Of a stretch of 64,000 bases of DNA, positions 41,123 through 51,603 are shown piece by piece. Source of the stretch: Rhodospirillales bacterium (GTDB lineage Bacteria; Pseudomonadota; Alphaproteobacteria; Rhodospirillales; UBA2165); the NCBI GenBank assembly GCA_022823235.1, contig JAJDXO010000031.1, positions 36,320 through 100,319 of the forward strand. The letters are read 5' to 3'. Every line of letters begins with the position of its first letter. Within the stretch, counting starts at the first letter, position 1. The notes below the pieces were generated by a model. That model made no database searches, was not told the origin of the DNA, and saw only the letters and a list, made by a program, of their open reading frames with translations. Made by a program: the position numbers and the translations under genes.

Positions 41123-43357
41123 TTACCCGAACTTGTTGGAGCGCGGAAAGCCCTTGGGCGGCAGCCGCCCGGCCTGCGCGCGCTTGCCCCGCCACGCCAT
41201 GAGATCGGTTTCGGTCCGCACCCCCGCGCCGGTCACCCAGGTGAGCCCGTCGGCAATGGTGAAGGTCTTGAGGTCCGACAAACCGCCGTCCTTGTAGCGC
41301 TGCAGAAAGACGCCCCGCCCCCGCGCCATCTCCGGCACTTCGGCCAGCGGGAACAGCAGCAGTTTCCGGTTGTCGCCGATCACCGCGACCGTGTCCCCCC
41401 CGACGATGCAGGCGCCGGCCCCCTCTTCGTCGCCGGAGACGTTGAGAATCTGCTTGCCGCCCCTGGTCGAGGCGACCACGTCATCTTCGGAGACCACGAA
41501 ACCCCGCCCGGTCGACGACGCCACCAGCAGTTTGGTCCCGGGCTTGTGGATGAACAGCGCGACCACGTCCTGATCGTTGCCGAGGTCGATCATCAGCCGC
41601 ACGGGCTCGCCGTAGCCCCGCCCGCCCGGCAGCTTGTCGCAGGCGATGGTGTAGCAGCGTCCGTCGGTGGCGAAGACGATCAGCTTGTCGGTGGTTTCGG
41701 CTTTCAGCGCGAACCTGCCCTTGTCGCCTTCCTTGTATTTGACGTCGCCGACGTCGTCCAAATGTCCCCGCGCCGCTTTGATCCAGCCCTTGTCGGAGCA
41801 GAGGATGGTGATCGGCTCCTTCTCGATCAACGCCTCAACCGGCACGTCGACGGCCGCCGGCGCATCGCCGATTTCGGTGCGGCGCCCGCCGAGCGTGGTC
41901 TTGGAGCCGAAGCGTTTGCGGATATCGTCGATCTGGCCGGAGATCGCCTTCCAGCGGAGCTTGGAATCCTCGAGCAGTTTGTCGAGCTCGGCGCGCTCTT
42001 CGGTCAGCGCCGAATGCTCGCCCCTGATCTCCATCTCCTCCAGTTTGCGCAGGCTCCTGAGACGCATGTTGAGGATGGCGTCCGCCTGGCCATCGGTCAG
42101 CTTGAAGGCCCTGATGAGTTCGGCCTTGGCGTCGTCCTCCTCGCGGATGATCCTGATCACCTCGTCGAGGTTGAGGTAGGCGGCCAGGTAACCCTCCAGC
42201 ACCTCGAGCCGGGCGGCGATCCTGCCCAGGCGATGATTGGTGCGCCGCTCCAGCACCTCGTGACGGTGATCGAGGAAGGCCTGAAGAACCTCGCGGAGGT
42301 TCATCACCCTCGGCGTCTTGTCCGCGTCCAGCACGTTCATGTTGAGCCCGAACCGGGTTTCCAGGTCGGTCTGTTTGAACAGCTGCTCCATCAGCATGCC
42401 GGGCTCCACCGAGCGGCTCTTGGGCACCAAGACGAGGCGCACGTCCTCGGTGCTTTCGTCGACCACGTCCTCGAGGAACGGCAGTTTCTTGGCGTCCATC
42501 AACTCGGCGATGCGCTCCACCAGCCGCGCCTTCTGCACCTGATAGGGAATCTCGGTGATGACGATCTGGTACTGGCCGCGGCCCAGCTTCTCGGTCTTCC
42601 ATCTGGCGCGGATGCGGAACGAACCCCGCCCGATCTTGTAGGCCGCCTCGACGGTTTTCCGGTCCTCGGCCAATATGCCGCCGGTCGGGAAGTCGGGCCC
42701 GGGCATGAAGCCGACCAGTTTGCCGACGGTGGCCTTCGGGAATTTGATCAGGTGAAGCAGCGCCCGGCAGATTTCGTCCGCGTTGTGGGGCGGAATGTTG
42801 GTCGCCATGCCGACGGCGATGCCGGCGGCGCCGTTGGCCAGAAGGTTGGGGAATCCCGCCGGCATGACGGCCGGCTCCGACTCCTCGCCGTCATAGGTTT
42901 CCCGGAAACCGACCGCGTCCTCGTCGAGCCCCTCCATCATCAGGGTGGCGACTTCGGTCATCCGCGCCTCGGTGTAGCGCATGGCGGCGGCGTTATCGCC
43001 GTCGATATTGCCGAAATTCCCCTGCCCGTCGATCAGCGGATAGCGCACGGCGAAGCCCTGCGCGAGGCGCACCAGCGCGTCGTAGACGGCGGTGTCGCCG
43101 TGGGGGTGGTACTTGCCGATGACGTCGCCCACCACCCGGGCGCATTTCTTGAAGCCCTGGTCCGGATCGAGCCTGAGCTGGCGCATGGCGAACAGCAGCC
43201 GCCGGTGGACCGGCTTCAGGCCGTCGCGCACGTCCGGCAGGGAGCGGGACATGATGATCGACAGGGCGTAACTCAGATACCGCTCCGAGATCGCCTCGGC
43301 GAGGCGGGTATCGCGGATATCGCCGGCGGGCGCGGCGGGCAATGTGTCAGTGGCCAT
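41123..43357 (-). CDS. parC: DNA topoisomerase IV subunit A
   Basis: Type IIA topoisomerase subunit for chromosome decatenation. It is 744 aa. The catalytic Tyr is Y128 ([11 protein letters not shown]), the DNA-gate motif is [15 protein letters not shown], and the C-terminal pinwheel is shorter than in GyrA, favouring ParC. The quinolone-target position has Thr (HGDTA) where E. coli GyrA has Ser. It lies 98 nt downstream of recO; parE is not nearby. Confidence 0.93.
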   Translation of the reverse strand: MATDTLPAAPAGDIRDTRLAEAISERYLSYALSIIMSRSLPDVRDGLKPVHRRLLFAMRQLRLDPDQGFKKCARVVGDVIGKYHPHGDTAVYDALVRLAQGFAVRYPLIDGQGNFGNIDGDNAAAMRYTEARMTEVATLMMEGLDEDAVGFRETYDGEESEPAVMPAGFPNLLANGAAGIAVGMATNIPPHNADEICRALLHLIKFPKATVGKLVGFMPGPDFPTGGILAEDRKTVEAAYKIGRGSFRIRARWKTEKLGRGQYQIVITEIPYQVQKARLVERIAELMDAKKLPFLEDVVDESTEDVRLVLVPKSRSVEPGMLMEQLFKQTDLETRFGLNMNVLDADKTPRVMNLREVLQAFLDHRHEVLERRTNHRLGRIAARLEVLEGYLAAYLNLDEVIRIIREEDDAKAELIRAFKLTDGQADAILNMRLRSLRKLEEMEIRGEHSALTEERAELDKLLEDSKLRWKAISGQIDDIRKRFGSKTTLGGRRTEIGDAPAAVDVPVEALIEKEPITILCSDKGWIKAARGHLDDVGDVKYKEGDKGRFALKAETTDKLIVFATDGRCYTIACDKLPGGRGYGEPVRLMIDLGNDQDVVALFIHKPGTKLLVASSTGRGFVVSEDDVVASTRGGKQILNVSGDEEGAGACIVGGDTVAVIGDNRKLLLFPLAEVPEMARGRGVFLQRYKDGGLSDLKTFTIADGLTWVTGAGVRTETDLMAWRGKRAQAGRLPPKGFPRSNKFG

Positions 43358-43455
43358 GGCGCTGCTCTGCTTCGTTCGGCGTTTCTTGTAGGTGTGCTGT
43401 CTTCAATATACCAAATCTTGTGGTTACGACAGTGAATTCGGGGTTCACGGGCGGC

Positions 43456-44797
<1,342 letters not shown>

Positions 44798-44840
44798 GGT
44801 GGCGGTGACGACGTGCGGCGGCAGAACCATAATTTAACTT

Positions 44841-44925
44841 CGTCATGGCCGGGCAAGGACCCGGCCATCCACGTGTATCACCGGCCGACGGGCGTGGATC
44901 ACCGGGTCAAGCCCGGTGATGACGG
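44841..44925. repeat. Two palindromic repeats (GTCAT...ATCCA family)
   Basis: Unit A 44841-44873 (CGTCATGGCCGGG-loop-CCCGGCCATCCACG) and unit B 44894-44925 (GTGGATCACCGGG-loop-CCCGGTGATGACGG) are hairpins with the same CGTCAT/ATCCA borders in opposite order. Relatives occur at 47836-48052. They look like alphaproteobacterial REP-type intergenic repeats. Confidence 0.8.
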
Positions 44926-44998
44926 CTTTGACGCGCCGCCGCCAGCGTGTGATTAATCGTTCGTCGTTGTCACATTTGGCAATAGCCGAGGGGAGACC

Positions 44999-45307
44999 AT
45001 GAACCAGATCGTCCGATGCCATGCGGAAGGCCGGCCAGACGCATGGGAAGCTATCTGCCTGGACTTCGATCTATCCGTGCAAGGCGAAAGTTTCGAAGCG
45101 GTGTACAGGGACCTCAACACCAGCATCGAAATGTACGTGGAGTATGTCAACGGCCTCCCGGAGGCGGAAAGAGCCGCCTTCGCGCGCCGTCGGACCCCTT
45201 TGGCCGTGCGGCTGCGGTTCTTATGGCGCGTTCTTCGCGACCTTTTTGTCGGCGGCGGCGGCTCCAATAAATCCCGCCATGAATATACGGTCCCCTGCTC
45301 CGCGTGA
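44999..45307 (+). CDS. HicB-like small protein (orphan)
   Basis: 102 aa. The segment AWEAICLDFDLSVQGESFEA, continuing VYRDLNTSIEMYVEYV, has the HicB-type partial RNase H fold pattern: a substrate-like beta-hairpin, QG.S..EA, and an amphipathic helix. The C-terminal part lacks an obvious HTH or RHH domain, and no HicA is adjacent. It may be an orphan antitoxin or a DUF1902-like protein. It is convergent with era (6 nt). The ribosome-binding site GAGGGGAG lies just before ATG 44999. Confidence 0.65.
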   Translation: MNQIVRCHAEGRPDAWEAICLDFDLSVQGESFEAVYRDLNTSIEMYVEYVNGLPEAERAAFARRRTPLAVRLRFLWRVLRDLFVGGGGSNKSRHEYTVPCSA

Positions 45308-45313
45308 GGGACC

Positions 45314-46228
45314 TCACGCGTCGTAGTCCAGCCCCCAGTCCCGGTACCGGGCGGGATCGTCGCCCCATTTGTCCCGCACCTTGACGAACAGGAACAGGTG
45401 GATGCGCTGTTCGAGCAGTTCCTGAAGCTCCTCGCGCGCCGCCCGGCCCAGTTGTTTGATGCGGGCGCCCCCCCTGCCGAGCACGATGGCCTTCTGGCTG
45501 TCCCGCTCCACATAGATGGTCTGCTCGATACGCGCCGAGCCGTCTTCCTGCTCCTCCCAGCTGTCGGTTTCCACCGTCGCCGCATAGGGAAGCTCCTGGT
45601 GAAGCTGGAGGTAGAGTTTCTCCCGGGTGATCTCCGCCGCCAGCAGCCGCCGGGGCATGTCCGAAATCTGGTCCTCGGGGAACAGCCACGGTCCCGGCGC
45701 CATCAAGCTGGTCAGATGGGAGAGCAAATCCCCGGTTCCGCCGCCCTTCTCCGCCGAAACCATGAAGGTTTCGGAGAACACGCCTTCGCCGTCCAGGACC
45801 GCCGCCATCTCCAGCAGCGCGGGCTTGGATACCGCGTCGATCTTGTTGATGGCCAGCACGGCCCGGCCGCCGGTCTCCTTGAGCCGGCCGACGATCCGCC
45901 GGGTGTCCGGGTCCGCTTCCCCATCGCGGAAGCGGGTTGCATCTACTAGTAGACAGATGTGATCGGCCTCTCCGGCGCCGCCCCACGCGGCCGCGACCAT
46001 CGCCCGGTCGAGACGCCGCCTGGGCCGGAAGATGCCCGGCGTGTCGATGAAGATTATTTGGGTATCGTCTTCGATGCAGATGCCCAGAACCCGGGTGCGG
46101 GTGGTCTGGACCTTGGGCGAGACGATGGACACCTTGGCGCCGACGAACCGGTTGAGCAGCGTCGACTTGCCCGCATTGGGCGCGCCGATGAGGGCGACGA
46201 ACCCGCAAGCCCGCCCGGCTTCACTCAC
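45314..46228 (-). CDS. era: GTPase Era
   Basis: 304-aa ribosome-assembly GTPase acting on 16S rRNA. From GTG 46228 the product has G1 GAPNAGKST, G3 DTPGIF, G4 NKID, and a C-terminal KH domain near GRGGARIKQLGRAAREELQE with LFLFVKVRDKWGDDP. The frame is open to 46570, but that part lies within rnc. The GTG overlaps the rnc stop by 8 nt. Confidence 0.95.
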   Translation of the reverse strand: MSEAGRACGFVALIGAPNAGKSTLLNRFVGAKVSIVSPKVQTTRTRVLGICIEDDTQIIFIDTPGIFRPRRRLDRAMVAAAWGGAGEADHICLLVDATRFRDGEADPDTRRIVGRLKETGGRAVLAINKIDAVSKPALLEMAAVLDGEGVFSETFMVSAEKGGGTGDLLSHLTSLMAPGPWLFPEDQISDMPRRLLAAEITREKLYLQLHQELPYAATVETDSWEEQEDGSARIEQTIYVERDSQKAIVLGRGGARIKQLGRAAREELQELLEQRIHLFLFVKVRDKWGDDPARYRDWGLDYDA

Positions 46229-46922
46229 CGGAAACCCGCCGGAGCAGCCGCGCCGCCGCTTCCTGCTCCGCGGCGCGTTTGGACGGTCCCGCGGCCCGGG
46301 CGGTCCCCCGGCCCTCGATTGCCGCCTCGACCGTGAATTCCGGTGCATGGTCGGGGCCCGTGCGGTCCAGGTAGCGGTATTCGGGGAGGCCGAGATCGCG
46401 GGCCTGTGCCCATTCCTGGAGCCGGGTCTTGGCGTCCTTTTCCGGGGACTCCCCGCCGGCGATAAGCGGTTCCCAGTTGCGGAGGATGAACGACCGGGCG
46501 GCGTCCAGGCCCGCGTCCCGGTAGATCGCCGCGATGACCGCTTCGCACGCATTGGCGAGAATGGCGGCATTCTCCCGCCCGCCTTTTCGTTCCTCGCCGT
46601 CGGTCATTTCCAGGTATTCGCCGAGGCCGAGGGTCCGGGCGACGCGGGTCAGCGCCTCCTTGCGCACCAGCGCCGTATGGCGGTAGGCGATCTGGCCCTC
46701 GTCCTCGGCCGGGTGGGCGTCCAGCAGCGTCTCGGCGATCACCAGGCCGAGCACCCGGTCGCCAAGGAATTCGAGGCGTTCATTGGCCGCGCTCCGGCCG
46801 CGCTCGCCGGCCAGGCTCGAATGCACCAGCGCCCGGCGCAGCAAATCGGGATCGGCGAAATCATGGCCGAGCGCCGCCGCCAGATCGTCGAGACCGGCCC
46901 GGCTGCGCGCATCCCCGGTCAT
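46221..46922 (-). CDS. rnc: Ribonuclease III
   Basis: 233-aa double-strand RNase for rRNA and mRNA processing. The catalytic signature NERLEFLGDRVLGLV and the downstream acidic residue (ANACEAVIAAIYRD) are present. The dsRNA-binding domain at about 160-233 has KTRLQEWAQARDLGLPEY and GPSKRAAEQEAAARLL. It lies 4 nt downstream of lepB. Confidence 0.96.
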   Translation of the reverse strand: MTGDARSRAGLDDLAAALGHDFADPDLLRRALVHSSLAGERGRSAANERLEFLGDRVLGLVIAETLLDAHPAEDEGQIAYRHTALVRKEALTRVARTLGLGEYLEMTDGEERKGGRENAAILANACEAVIAAIYRDAGLDAARSFILRNWEPLIAGGESPEKDAKTRLQEWAQARDLGLPEYRYLDRTGPDHAPEFTVEAAIEGRGTARAAGPSKRAAEQEAAARLLRRVSGE

Positions 46923-46926
46923 CGGT

Positions 46927-47670
46927 TCAGACGATATCCTGGAAGAAGCGGTGGAAGCGGATCACCCACGGCCAGCGCCAGACTTGCCAGAAGGGCGACG
47001 AGCCGTCGGTGGAGAAGAACAGAATCTCCGCCCGCCCGACCAGGTTTTCGCGGGGCACGAAGCCGACGGCGCTCCTCACCCGGCTGTCCTGGGAGTCGTC
47101 CCGGTTGTCGCCCATCATGAAATAGTGCCCGGGCGGCACCGTATAGATGCCCGTATTGTCGTTCTCCTCGTTGTCGCTCTTCTCGTAGATGGAATGCCGG
47201 CGGCCGCCGGGCAGGGTCTCCACATAATGGGTCACCCGGTGCGGCCGGCCATACCCGTCGACGGCGAGTTCCACCCCGGCCAGTTCCCGCCTCACCGGCG
47301 CATCGTTGATATGCAGAATGCCGCGGCGCACCTCGATCTTGTCGCCCGGCAGGCCGACGACCCGCTTGATGTAATCGGTCTTGTTGTCGGCGGGGAGCTT
47401 GAACACCGCCACGTCGCCCCGCTCGGGCTCGGTGAACAGGACCCGGCCCGGAATGATCGGCAGGCCGAAGGGCAGCGAGTAGCGGCTGTAGCCGTAGGAG
47501 TATTTGGAGACGAACAAATAGTCGCCGACCAGCAGGGTCGGCTTCATGGAGCCGGACGGGATATTGAACGGCTCGAAGGCGACCGTGCGCACCACAAGCG
47601 CGATCAGGACCGCGTAGAAGACGGTCTTGGCCAGATCCCAGAGGCCGGAGGATTTGGAGTCGCGGGACAA
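46927..47670 (-). CDS. lepB: Signal peptidase I
   Basis: Membrane serine protease that removes Sec/Tat signal peptides. Chosen start TTG 47670 gives 247 aa. An N-terminal anchor (LWDLAKTVFYAVLIALVV) precedes the Ser nucleophile (NIPSGSMKPTLL) and the Lys general base (DYIKRVVGLPGDKIEV); GDNRDDSQDSR is box E. A start at ATG 47793 is possible, but the added 41 residues look non-conserved and run into a repeat-rich intergenic region. The AAGGA upstream of the TTG is rather far (13 nt), so the start is uncertain. Confidence 0.93.
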   Translation of the reverse strand: MSRDSKSSGLWDLAKTVFYAVLIALVVRTVAFEPFNIPSGSMKPTLLVGDYLFVSKYSYGYSRYSLPFGLPIIPGRVLFTEPERGDVAVFKLPADNKTDYIKRVVGLPGDKIEVRRGILHINDAPVRRELAGVELAVDGYGRPHRVTHYVETLPGGRRHSIYEKSDNEENDNTGIYTVPPGHYFMMGDNRDDSQDSRVRSAVGFVPRENLVGRAEILFFSTDGSSPFWQVWRWPWVIRFHRFFQDIV

Positions 47671-48122
47671 GCTGTCCGATAAGTCCTTAATTTCAAAAGA
47701 TGCTGCGCGCCTTGGCCGGACGAGCCGGCGCCGGCGGGAATCGCGGGGGATCAAGCCAGCGGTTGGCTTTGCTGTCAAGCCGCATCGGCTCACTCACCCG
47801 CATGTCGTCGTCGCCATGCCGAGCCCGTTTGGAATCGTGGATACCCCGCATAAAGCGGGGTATGACGAGTGGATATACGACACAAACCAGGCCGTCATGC
47901 CCCGACTTGTTCGGGGCATCCAGGATATTCACCACAATCGGAACGTGGATGGCCGGGTCCGGGCCCGGCCATGACGCTTTGGCGGCGCTCCTCACTGTCT
48001 CACCGTCTCAGTGGTTCAAAAATTGGAAATGTGGATGGCCGGGCCCGCCGGGTTGGGTTACCCTTGGGGAACAGGTACCTTGATGTCATCGGCATCTTTT
48101 GCGGAATGTAGGGGACAATACC
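47671..48122. other. Repeat-rich intergenic region between lepB and the accessory block
   Basis: About 450 nt without a supported gene. It holds three complete palindromes and one half unit of the GTCAT...ATCCA family, and the divergent promoters of lepB and the membrane-protein gene must lie here. Short open frames in it are explained by the repeats. Confidence 0.65.
47836..48052. repeat. Cluster of REP-like palindromes (C, D, E and half unit F)
   Basis: C 47836-47868 (stem ATACCCCGC/GCGGGGTAT), D 47893-47923 (stem ATGCCCCGA/TCGGGGCAT), E 47944-47976 (stem ATGGCCGGG/CCCGGCCAT), and half unit F 48031-48052. Each complete unit has CGTCAT on one side and ATCCA on the other. Stems differ but keep complementarity, the compensatory pattern expected of a structure-selected repeat. 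The same family occurs at 44841-44925. Confidence 0.82.
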
Positions 48123-48557
48123 ATGAATCGTATCATCGGCTTCTATCTTGTCGCCATGGCCGTGATCTTGGCGGTGCACACGGTGGTGGAGCCGCTTTAT
48201 CATGTCTCGGCTGACGGTCAGCCATACTCCCCGCTCTGGACGATCATCAATCCGCTGACGGCCTTGGCCGTCGTTCTGGGCGTGATCGCCGCCTGGCAGT
48301 GCAAGCGGGCCGTGGACAAGGAGGGCGAGGATGGGCCGGTTTCCCGGGCCTTCTTCATCGCCAACACGCTGTTCTTCGGGCTCCTGTTCGTCGGCATCCT
48401 GTTCTTCTGGAACTGGTTCAACCTGCTGAGCCCCGGGTTTACGGCCATCCCCCCGGAAACCGTCTCGCTGGTCTGGATCATCGTCGATGCCGCCTTGCCG
48501 CTGTTGTGGGGGGCGACGGGGATTGCCCTGATCCGCGGGCGGGCCACCGTGGCCTGA
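48123..48557 (+). CDS. Four-helix membrane protein of unknown function
   Basis: 144 aa from ATG 48123 with AGGGGAC upstream. Four hydrophobic segments at about 4-22, 40-60, 77-97 and 117-138 suggest a small integral membrane protein. The loops contain EPLYHVSADGQPYSPLWTII and NWFNLLSPGFTAIPPE. I do not recognise a family. Its stop overlaps the thiolase ATG as TGATG, so it is co-translated with the downstream genes. Confidence 0.75.
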   Translation: MNRIIGFYLVAMAVILAVHTVVEPLYHVSADGQPYSPLWTIINPLTALAVVLGVIAAWQCKRAVDKEGEDGPVSRAFFIANTLFFGLLFVGILFFWNWFNLLSPGFTAIPPETVSLVWIIVDAALPLLWGATGIALIRGRATVA

Positions 48558-49753
48558 TGCAGATTGCCATGACCGCGCCGGATCCCATCGTTATCGCGTC
48601 CGCCGCCCGCACGCCCATGGGCGGACTGCTGGGCGAGCTTGCTCCCCTGCCTGCCCCGAAGCTCGGCGCCGCGGCCATCGAAGCCGCCCTCGAGCGCGGC
48701 GGGATGAAACCCGTGGATGTGGACGAAGTGATCGTCGGCAACGTGCTGCAGGCGGGCCAGGGCCAGGCGCCGGCCCGCCAGGCGAGCATCGGCGCCGGTA
48801 TCCCCGACCGCGTCGGCTGCACCACCATCAACAAGATGTGCGGATCGGGCATGAAGGCGGCCATGTTCGGACATGACCTGATCGCGGCCGGGTCGGCGGA
48901 TGTGGTGGTCGCCGGCGGGATGGAGAGCATGACCAATGCGCCCCACCTGATGCTCGGCGTCCGCGCCGGCACCAAGATGGGCTCGGCCCGGATGCAGGAC
49001 CACATGTTCCTGGACGGGCTGGAGGATGCCTACGAGCCGGGCCGGCTGATGGGCGCCTACGCCGAGGAAACCGCCAAGCACTACCAATTCACCCGGGAGG
49101 CGCAGGACGAATTCGCCATCACGTCGCTCGAGCGGGCCCTCGCCGCAACGGACGCGGCGGCCGATGAGATCACCCCGGTGACGGTCAAGACGCGCAAATC
49201 GGAGGAGACCATCGAGACCGACGAGCAGCCCCGCAATGCGCGGCCCGACAAGATTCCGACGCTCAGGCCCGCCTTCGCCGAAGACGGCTCGGTGACGGCG
49301 GCCAATTCGTCGTCGATCTCGGACGGCGCCGCGGCGCTGGTGCTGATGAGCGAGCGCGAGGCGGAGAAGCGGGGCCTGACGCCGCTCGCCCGCATTCTCG
49401 GACATTCCACCTACGCCGCCGAGCCGGCCTGGTTCACCACCGCCCCCATCGGCGCCATCAACCGGCTGCTGGAAAAGCTCGGCTGGACCAGGGAGGACGT
49501 CGATCTCTGGGAAATCAACGAGGCTTTCGCCGTGGTGACCATGGCGGCGATGCGCGATCTCGATCTCGACCGCGAAACGGTCAACGTCCGGGGCGGCGCG
49601 TGCGCCCTCGGCCATCCCGTCGGCGCATCCGGCGCGCGCATCATCGTCACGCTCCTGTCCGCCATGGCGGAGCGGGACCTCAAGACCGGGGTCGCCTCGC
49701 TCTGCATCGGCGGCGGCGAGGCCACCGCCATGGCCTTCGAGCGGCTGACATGA
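48557..49753 (+). CDS. Acetyl-CoA C-acetyltransferase-family thiolase
   Basis: 398-aa thiolase from ATG 48557. The acyl-accepting Cys is C95 (INKMCGSGMKA), with NEAFAV and the C-terminal Cys/His motif GGACALGHPVGASGARI. Both degradative and biosynthetic (PhaA-like) enzymes look like this, so direction and acyl chain length are open. It overlaps the preceding membrane-protein gene by 1 nt and the following HD gene by 4 nt (ATGA). A Met at 48569 is an alternative start. Confidence 0.92.
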   Translation: MQIAMTAPDPIVIASAARTPMGGLLGELAPLPAPKLGAAAIEAALERGGMKPVDVDEVIVGNVLQAGQGQAPARQASIGAGIPDRVGCTTINKMCGSGMKAAMFGHDLIAAGSADVVVAGGMESMTNAPHLMLGVRAGTKMGSARMQDHMFLDGLEDAYEPGRLMGAYAEETAKHYQFTREAQDEFAITSLERALAATDAAADEITPVTVKTRKSEETIETDEQPRNARPDKIPTLRPAFAEDGSVTAANSSSISDGAAALVLMSEREAEKRGLTPLARILGHSTYAAEPAWFTTAPIGAINRLLEKLGWTREDVDLWEINEAFAVVTMAAMRDLDLDRETVNVRGGACALGHPVGASGARIIVTLLSAMAERDLKTGVASLCIGGGEATAMAFERLT

Positions 49754-50508
49754 CACGGACGTTGTCCGAACTCGCCGACGAAGCCGAGGAAGCGGCGATC
49801 GAGGAGCTCGAGAACAAGATCTTCCTGCGCCAGAACCTCTACGATCTGGGCCAGGGCGAACACGTGGATTACCGCCGGGGCGGCGGCCAACTGAAACCCG
49901 GCAAGACGGTCTTCATGGGCGACGATCCGCGCCTTCCGGCGATGCCCGACAAACCCGGCCTGCTCGACTTCGTCCGCTGCCGGTTCGCCGTCGGCGGTCA
50001 GCAGCACCTGCTGCAGAGCGCCCGGCTGGCCCGCGGGAACGGCGTCTCCGGCAAGATGATCCTGGCCTGCCTGCTCCACGATCTGGCCGTCTCCAGCTTC
50101 ATCCGCTCGGACCACGGCTATTGGGGCGCGGCGATGATCGGGCCCTATGTGGACGAAGAGGTCGCCTGGGCGATCCGCTATCACCAGTGCGTCCGCTTCT
50201 TCGCCGATCCCGAGAACGGCTACGAGTATCCCGAGCTCTACATCAAATTCTTCGGCGAAGGCTACGAGCCCGAGGACTACATCAAGCGGGATTACGAATA
50301 CGCCCGGAACCACAAGTGGTACGGCTCGGCCCTGGAGATCTGCAAGAACGATCACTACGCCTTCGACCACAGTATGGTCCTGGAGTGGGATGAGTTCGAG
50401 GACGTGCTGGCCGACCACTTCCACGCGCCCGAGGAAGGCCTCGGCAACGACAACACGCCGGCGTCCCACATCTGGCGGACCCTGCGGCGGCCGAGCAACG
50501 GGTTATAG
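49750..50508 (+). CDS. HD-domain protein with possible diiron-oxygenase ligand set
   Basis: 252 aa from ATG 49750. The HD-superfamily pattern is H86 (GGQQHLLQSARLA), H110-D111 (CLLHDLAV), H122 (SDHGYWGA), H145 (IRYHQCVRF) and D201 (CKNDHYAFD). Six ligands in the order H...HD...H...H...D are those of PhnZ/MIOX-type mixed-valent diiron oxygenases rather than the four-ligand phosphohydrolases. The PhnZ Tyr/Glu pair upstream of the first His is not obvious here. The thiolase coupling suggests a catabolic role; the substrate is unknown. A phosphohydrolase remains possible. Confidence 0.8.
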   Translation: MTRTLSELADEAEEAAIEELENKIFLRQNLYDLGQGEHVDYRRGGGQLKPGKTVFMGDDPRLPAMPDKPGLLDFVRCRFAVGGQQHLLQSARLARGNGVSGKMILACLLHDLAVSSFIRSDHGYWGAAMIGPYVDEEVAWAIRYHQCVRFFADPENGYEYPELYIKFFGEGYEPEDYIKRDYEYARNHKWYGSALEICKNDHYAFDHSMVLEWDEFEDVLADHFHAPEEGLGNDNTPASHIWRTLRRPSNGL

Positions 50509-50567
50509 TCTTATTTTTCGCCTTAAATCCGTCAATCTCTACGCAAGACCTTACAGGGAGGAGTGAA

Positions 50568-51599
50568 ATGATCAGGATCTCGACATTCAGGCCCGCCCAC
50601 GCGCCGGCCCTCGCAGTTGCCGCCGGTTTGGCGATCGGCGGTTCGGGCGGCGCCACCGCTCAAACGAAGGATCTCCGCATGGCGAATTGGCTGCCGCCGG
50701 TTCACCATATGCAAAAGTCGATCCCGGCATGGGCGGCCCAAATCGAAAAAGCGTCGGGGGGCTCGGTCAAAATCAACTTGATGAAAGCGCCCCTCGCCAA
50801 GGCGCCGGGCCAGTATGACCTGGTCAAGAAAGGCATCGCCGACATCGCCTTCGGGGTCGCGGCGTTCACGCCCAAACGCTTCCAGCTCTATCGGGCGATC
50901 GAAGTTCCCTTTACCCTCAAGAACGCGACCTCGGGGTCGGCGGCGATGTGGGACTGGTACGCACGCACCGGGCTGGCGGAAAAGGAATTTCATGACGCCA
51001 AACTGATTGCCGCGTTCACCCATGCTCCCTTCCTTTACCATTCCCGAAAGCCGCTCAACGGGCTCGGCGATTTGAAGGGGCTCAAGGTGCGGGCCGGCGG
51101 TACCGGGATCGAAATTCTCAAACGGCTCGGCGCCGCGCCCGTGTTCATTCCGCCGGGCGGCGTCACCGAGGCGGTCCAGCGCGGCACGGTCGACGCGACG
51201 CAGTTTCCATGGGAAGGCCTGGCCGGATTCCGGCTCACCAAATTGACGACCCATCATCTGGTGATCCCGAACGGCCTGTATTCCACGGCGTTCTGGGTAG
51301 CGATGAGCAACAAGGCCTGGGACGGCCTGACGCCGGCGCAGCAGAAGGCGTTTTCCGCCAATGGGCTGTCGGGGTCCAAATTCATCGGACAACGCTGGGA
51401 CGCCGTTGAAGCGAAGGCGAAAGCAGCGGCCGTTGCGAACGGCAACAAGATCGTCGTTTTGAGCGATGCGGATACGGCCAAGCTGCGCACCGTCACATCC
51501 TTCTTCGCGGAAGGCTGGGTCAAGAAGGCGAACGCCGCGGGCCTCGACGGCAAGGCATCGCTCGCCGATCTGAGGAAGACGGTCAAGAAGTACGAGTAG
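50568..51599 (+). CDS. TRAP transporter substrate-binding protein (DctP family), second system
   Basis: 343-aa periplasmic receptor with a Sec-type signal peptide (HAPALAVAAGLAIGGSGGATAQ, cleavage after ATAQ or nearby, read in part). The mature chain has LRMANWLPPVHHMQKSIPAW, LGDLKGLKVRAGGTGIEILK (ligand Arg) and GGVTEAVQRGTVDATQFPWE. It differs clearly from the first TRAP receptor and belongs to the general DctP/YiaO group; the ligand is unknown. GGGAGGAG precedes ATG 50568. Confidence 0.92.
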   Translation: MIRISTFRPAHAPALAVAAGLAIGGSGGATAQTKDLRMANWLPPVHHMQKSIPAWAAQIEKASGGSVKINLMKAPLAKAPGQYDLVKKGIADIAFGVAAFTPKRFQLYRAIEVPFTLKNATSGSAAMWDWYARTGLAEKEFHDAKLIAAFTHAPFLYHSRKPLNGLGDLKGLKVRAGGTGIEILKRLGAAPVFIPPGGVTEAVQRGTVDATQFPWEGLAGFRLTKLTTHHLVIPNGLYSTAFWVAMSNKAWDGLTPAQQKAFSANGLSGSKFIGQRWDAVEAKAKAAAVANGNKIVVLSDADTAKLRTVTSFFAEGWVKKANAAGLDGKASLADLRKTVKKYE

Positions 51600-51603
51600 T
51601 GTC

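Noticed and set aside
41030..43435. An 801-codon open frame on the plus strand opposite parC
   Set aside because: The parC reading on the minus strand has complete topoisomerase motifs; the plus-strand frame is compositionally a shadow of GC-rich coding DNA.
44803..44841. Short GTG-started peptide after the Phd-like gene as a toxin
   Set aside because: Only 12 codons, without PIN, RelE or Doc motifs; at most a relic.
47836..48052. Insertion sequence remnants
   Set aside because: Palindromes are short and separate, with no transposase fragment or terminal inverted repeats bounding a gene.
47700..48111. Short open frames between lepB and the membrane-protein gene
   Set aside because: They are built largely from REP-like palindromes and are not consistent in composition with the neighbouring genes.
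48299..48556. Upstream extension of the thiolase frame
   Set aside because: It overlaps the membrane-protein gene in another frame and resembles no thiolase N-terminus; ATG 48557 overlaps the upstream stop as TGATG.
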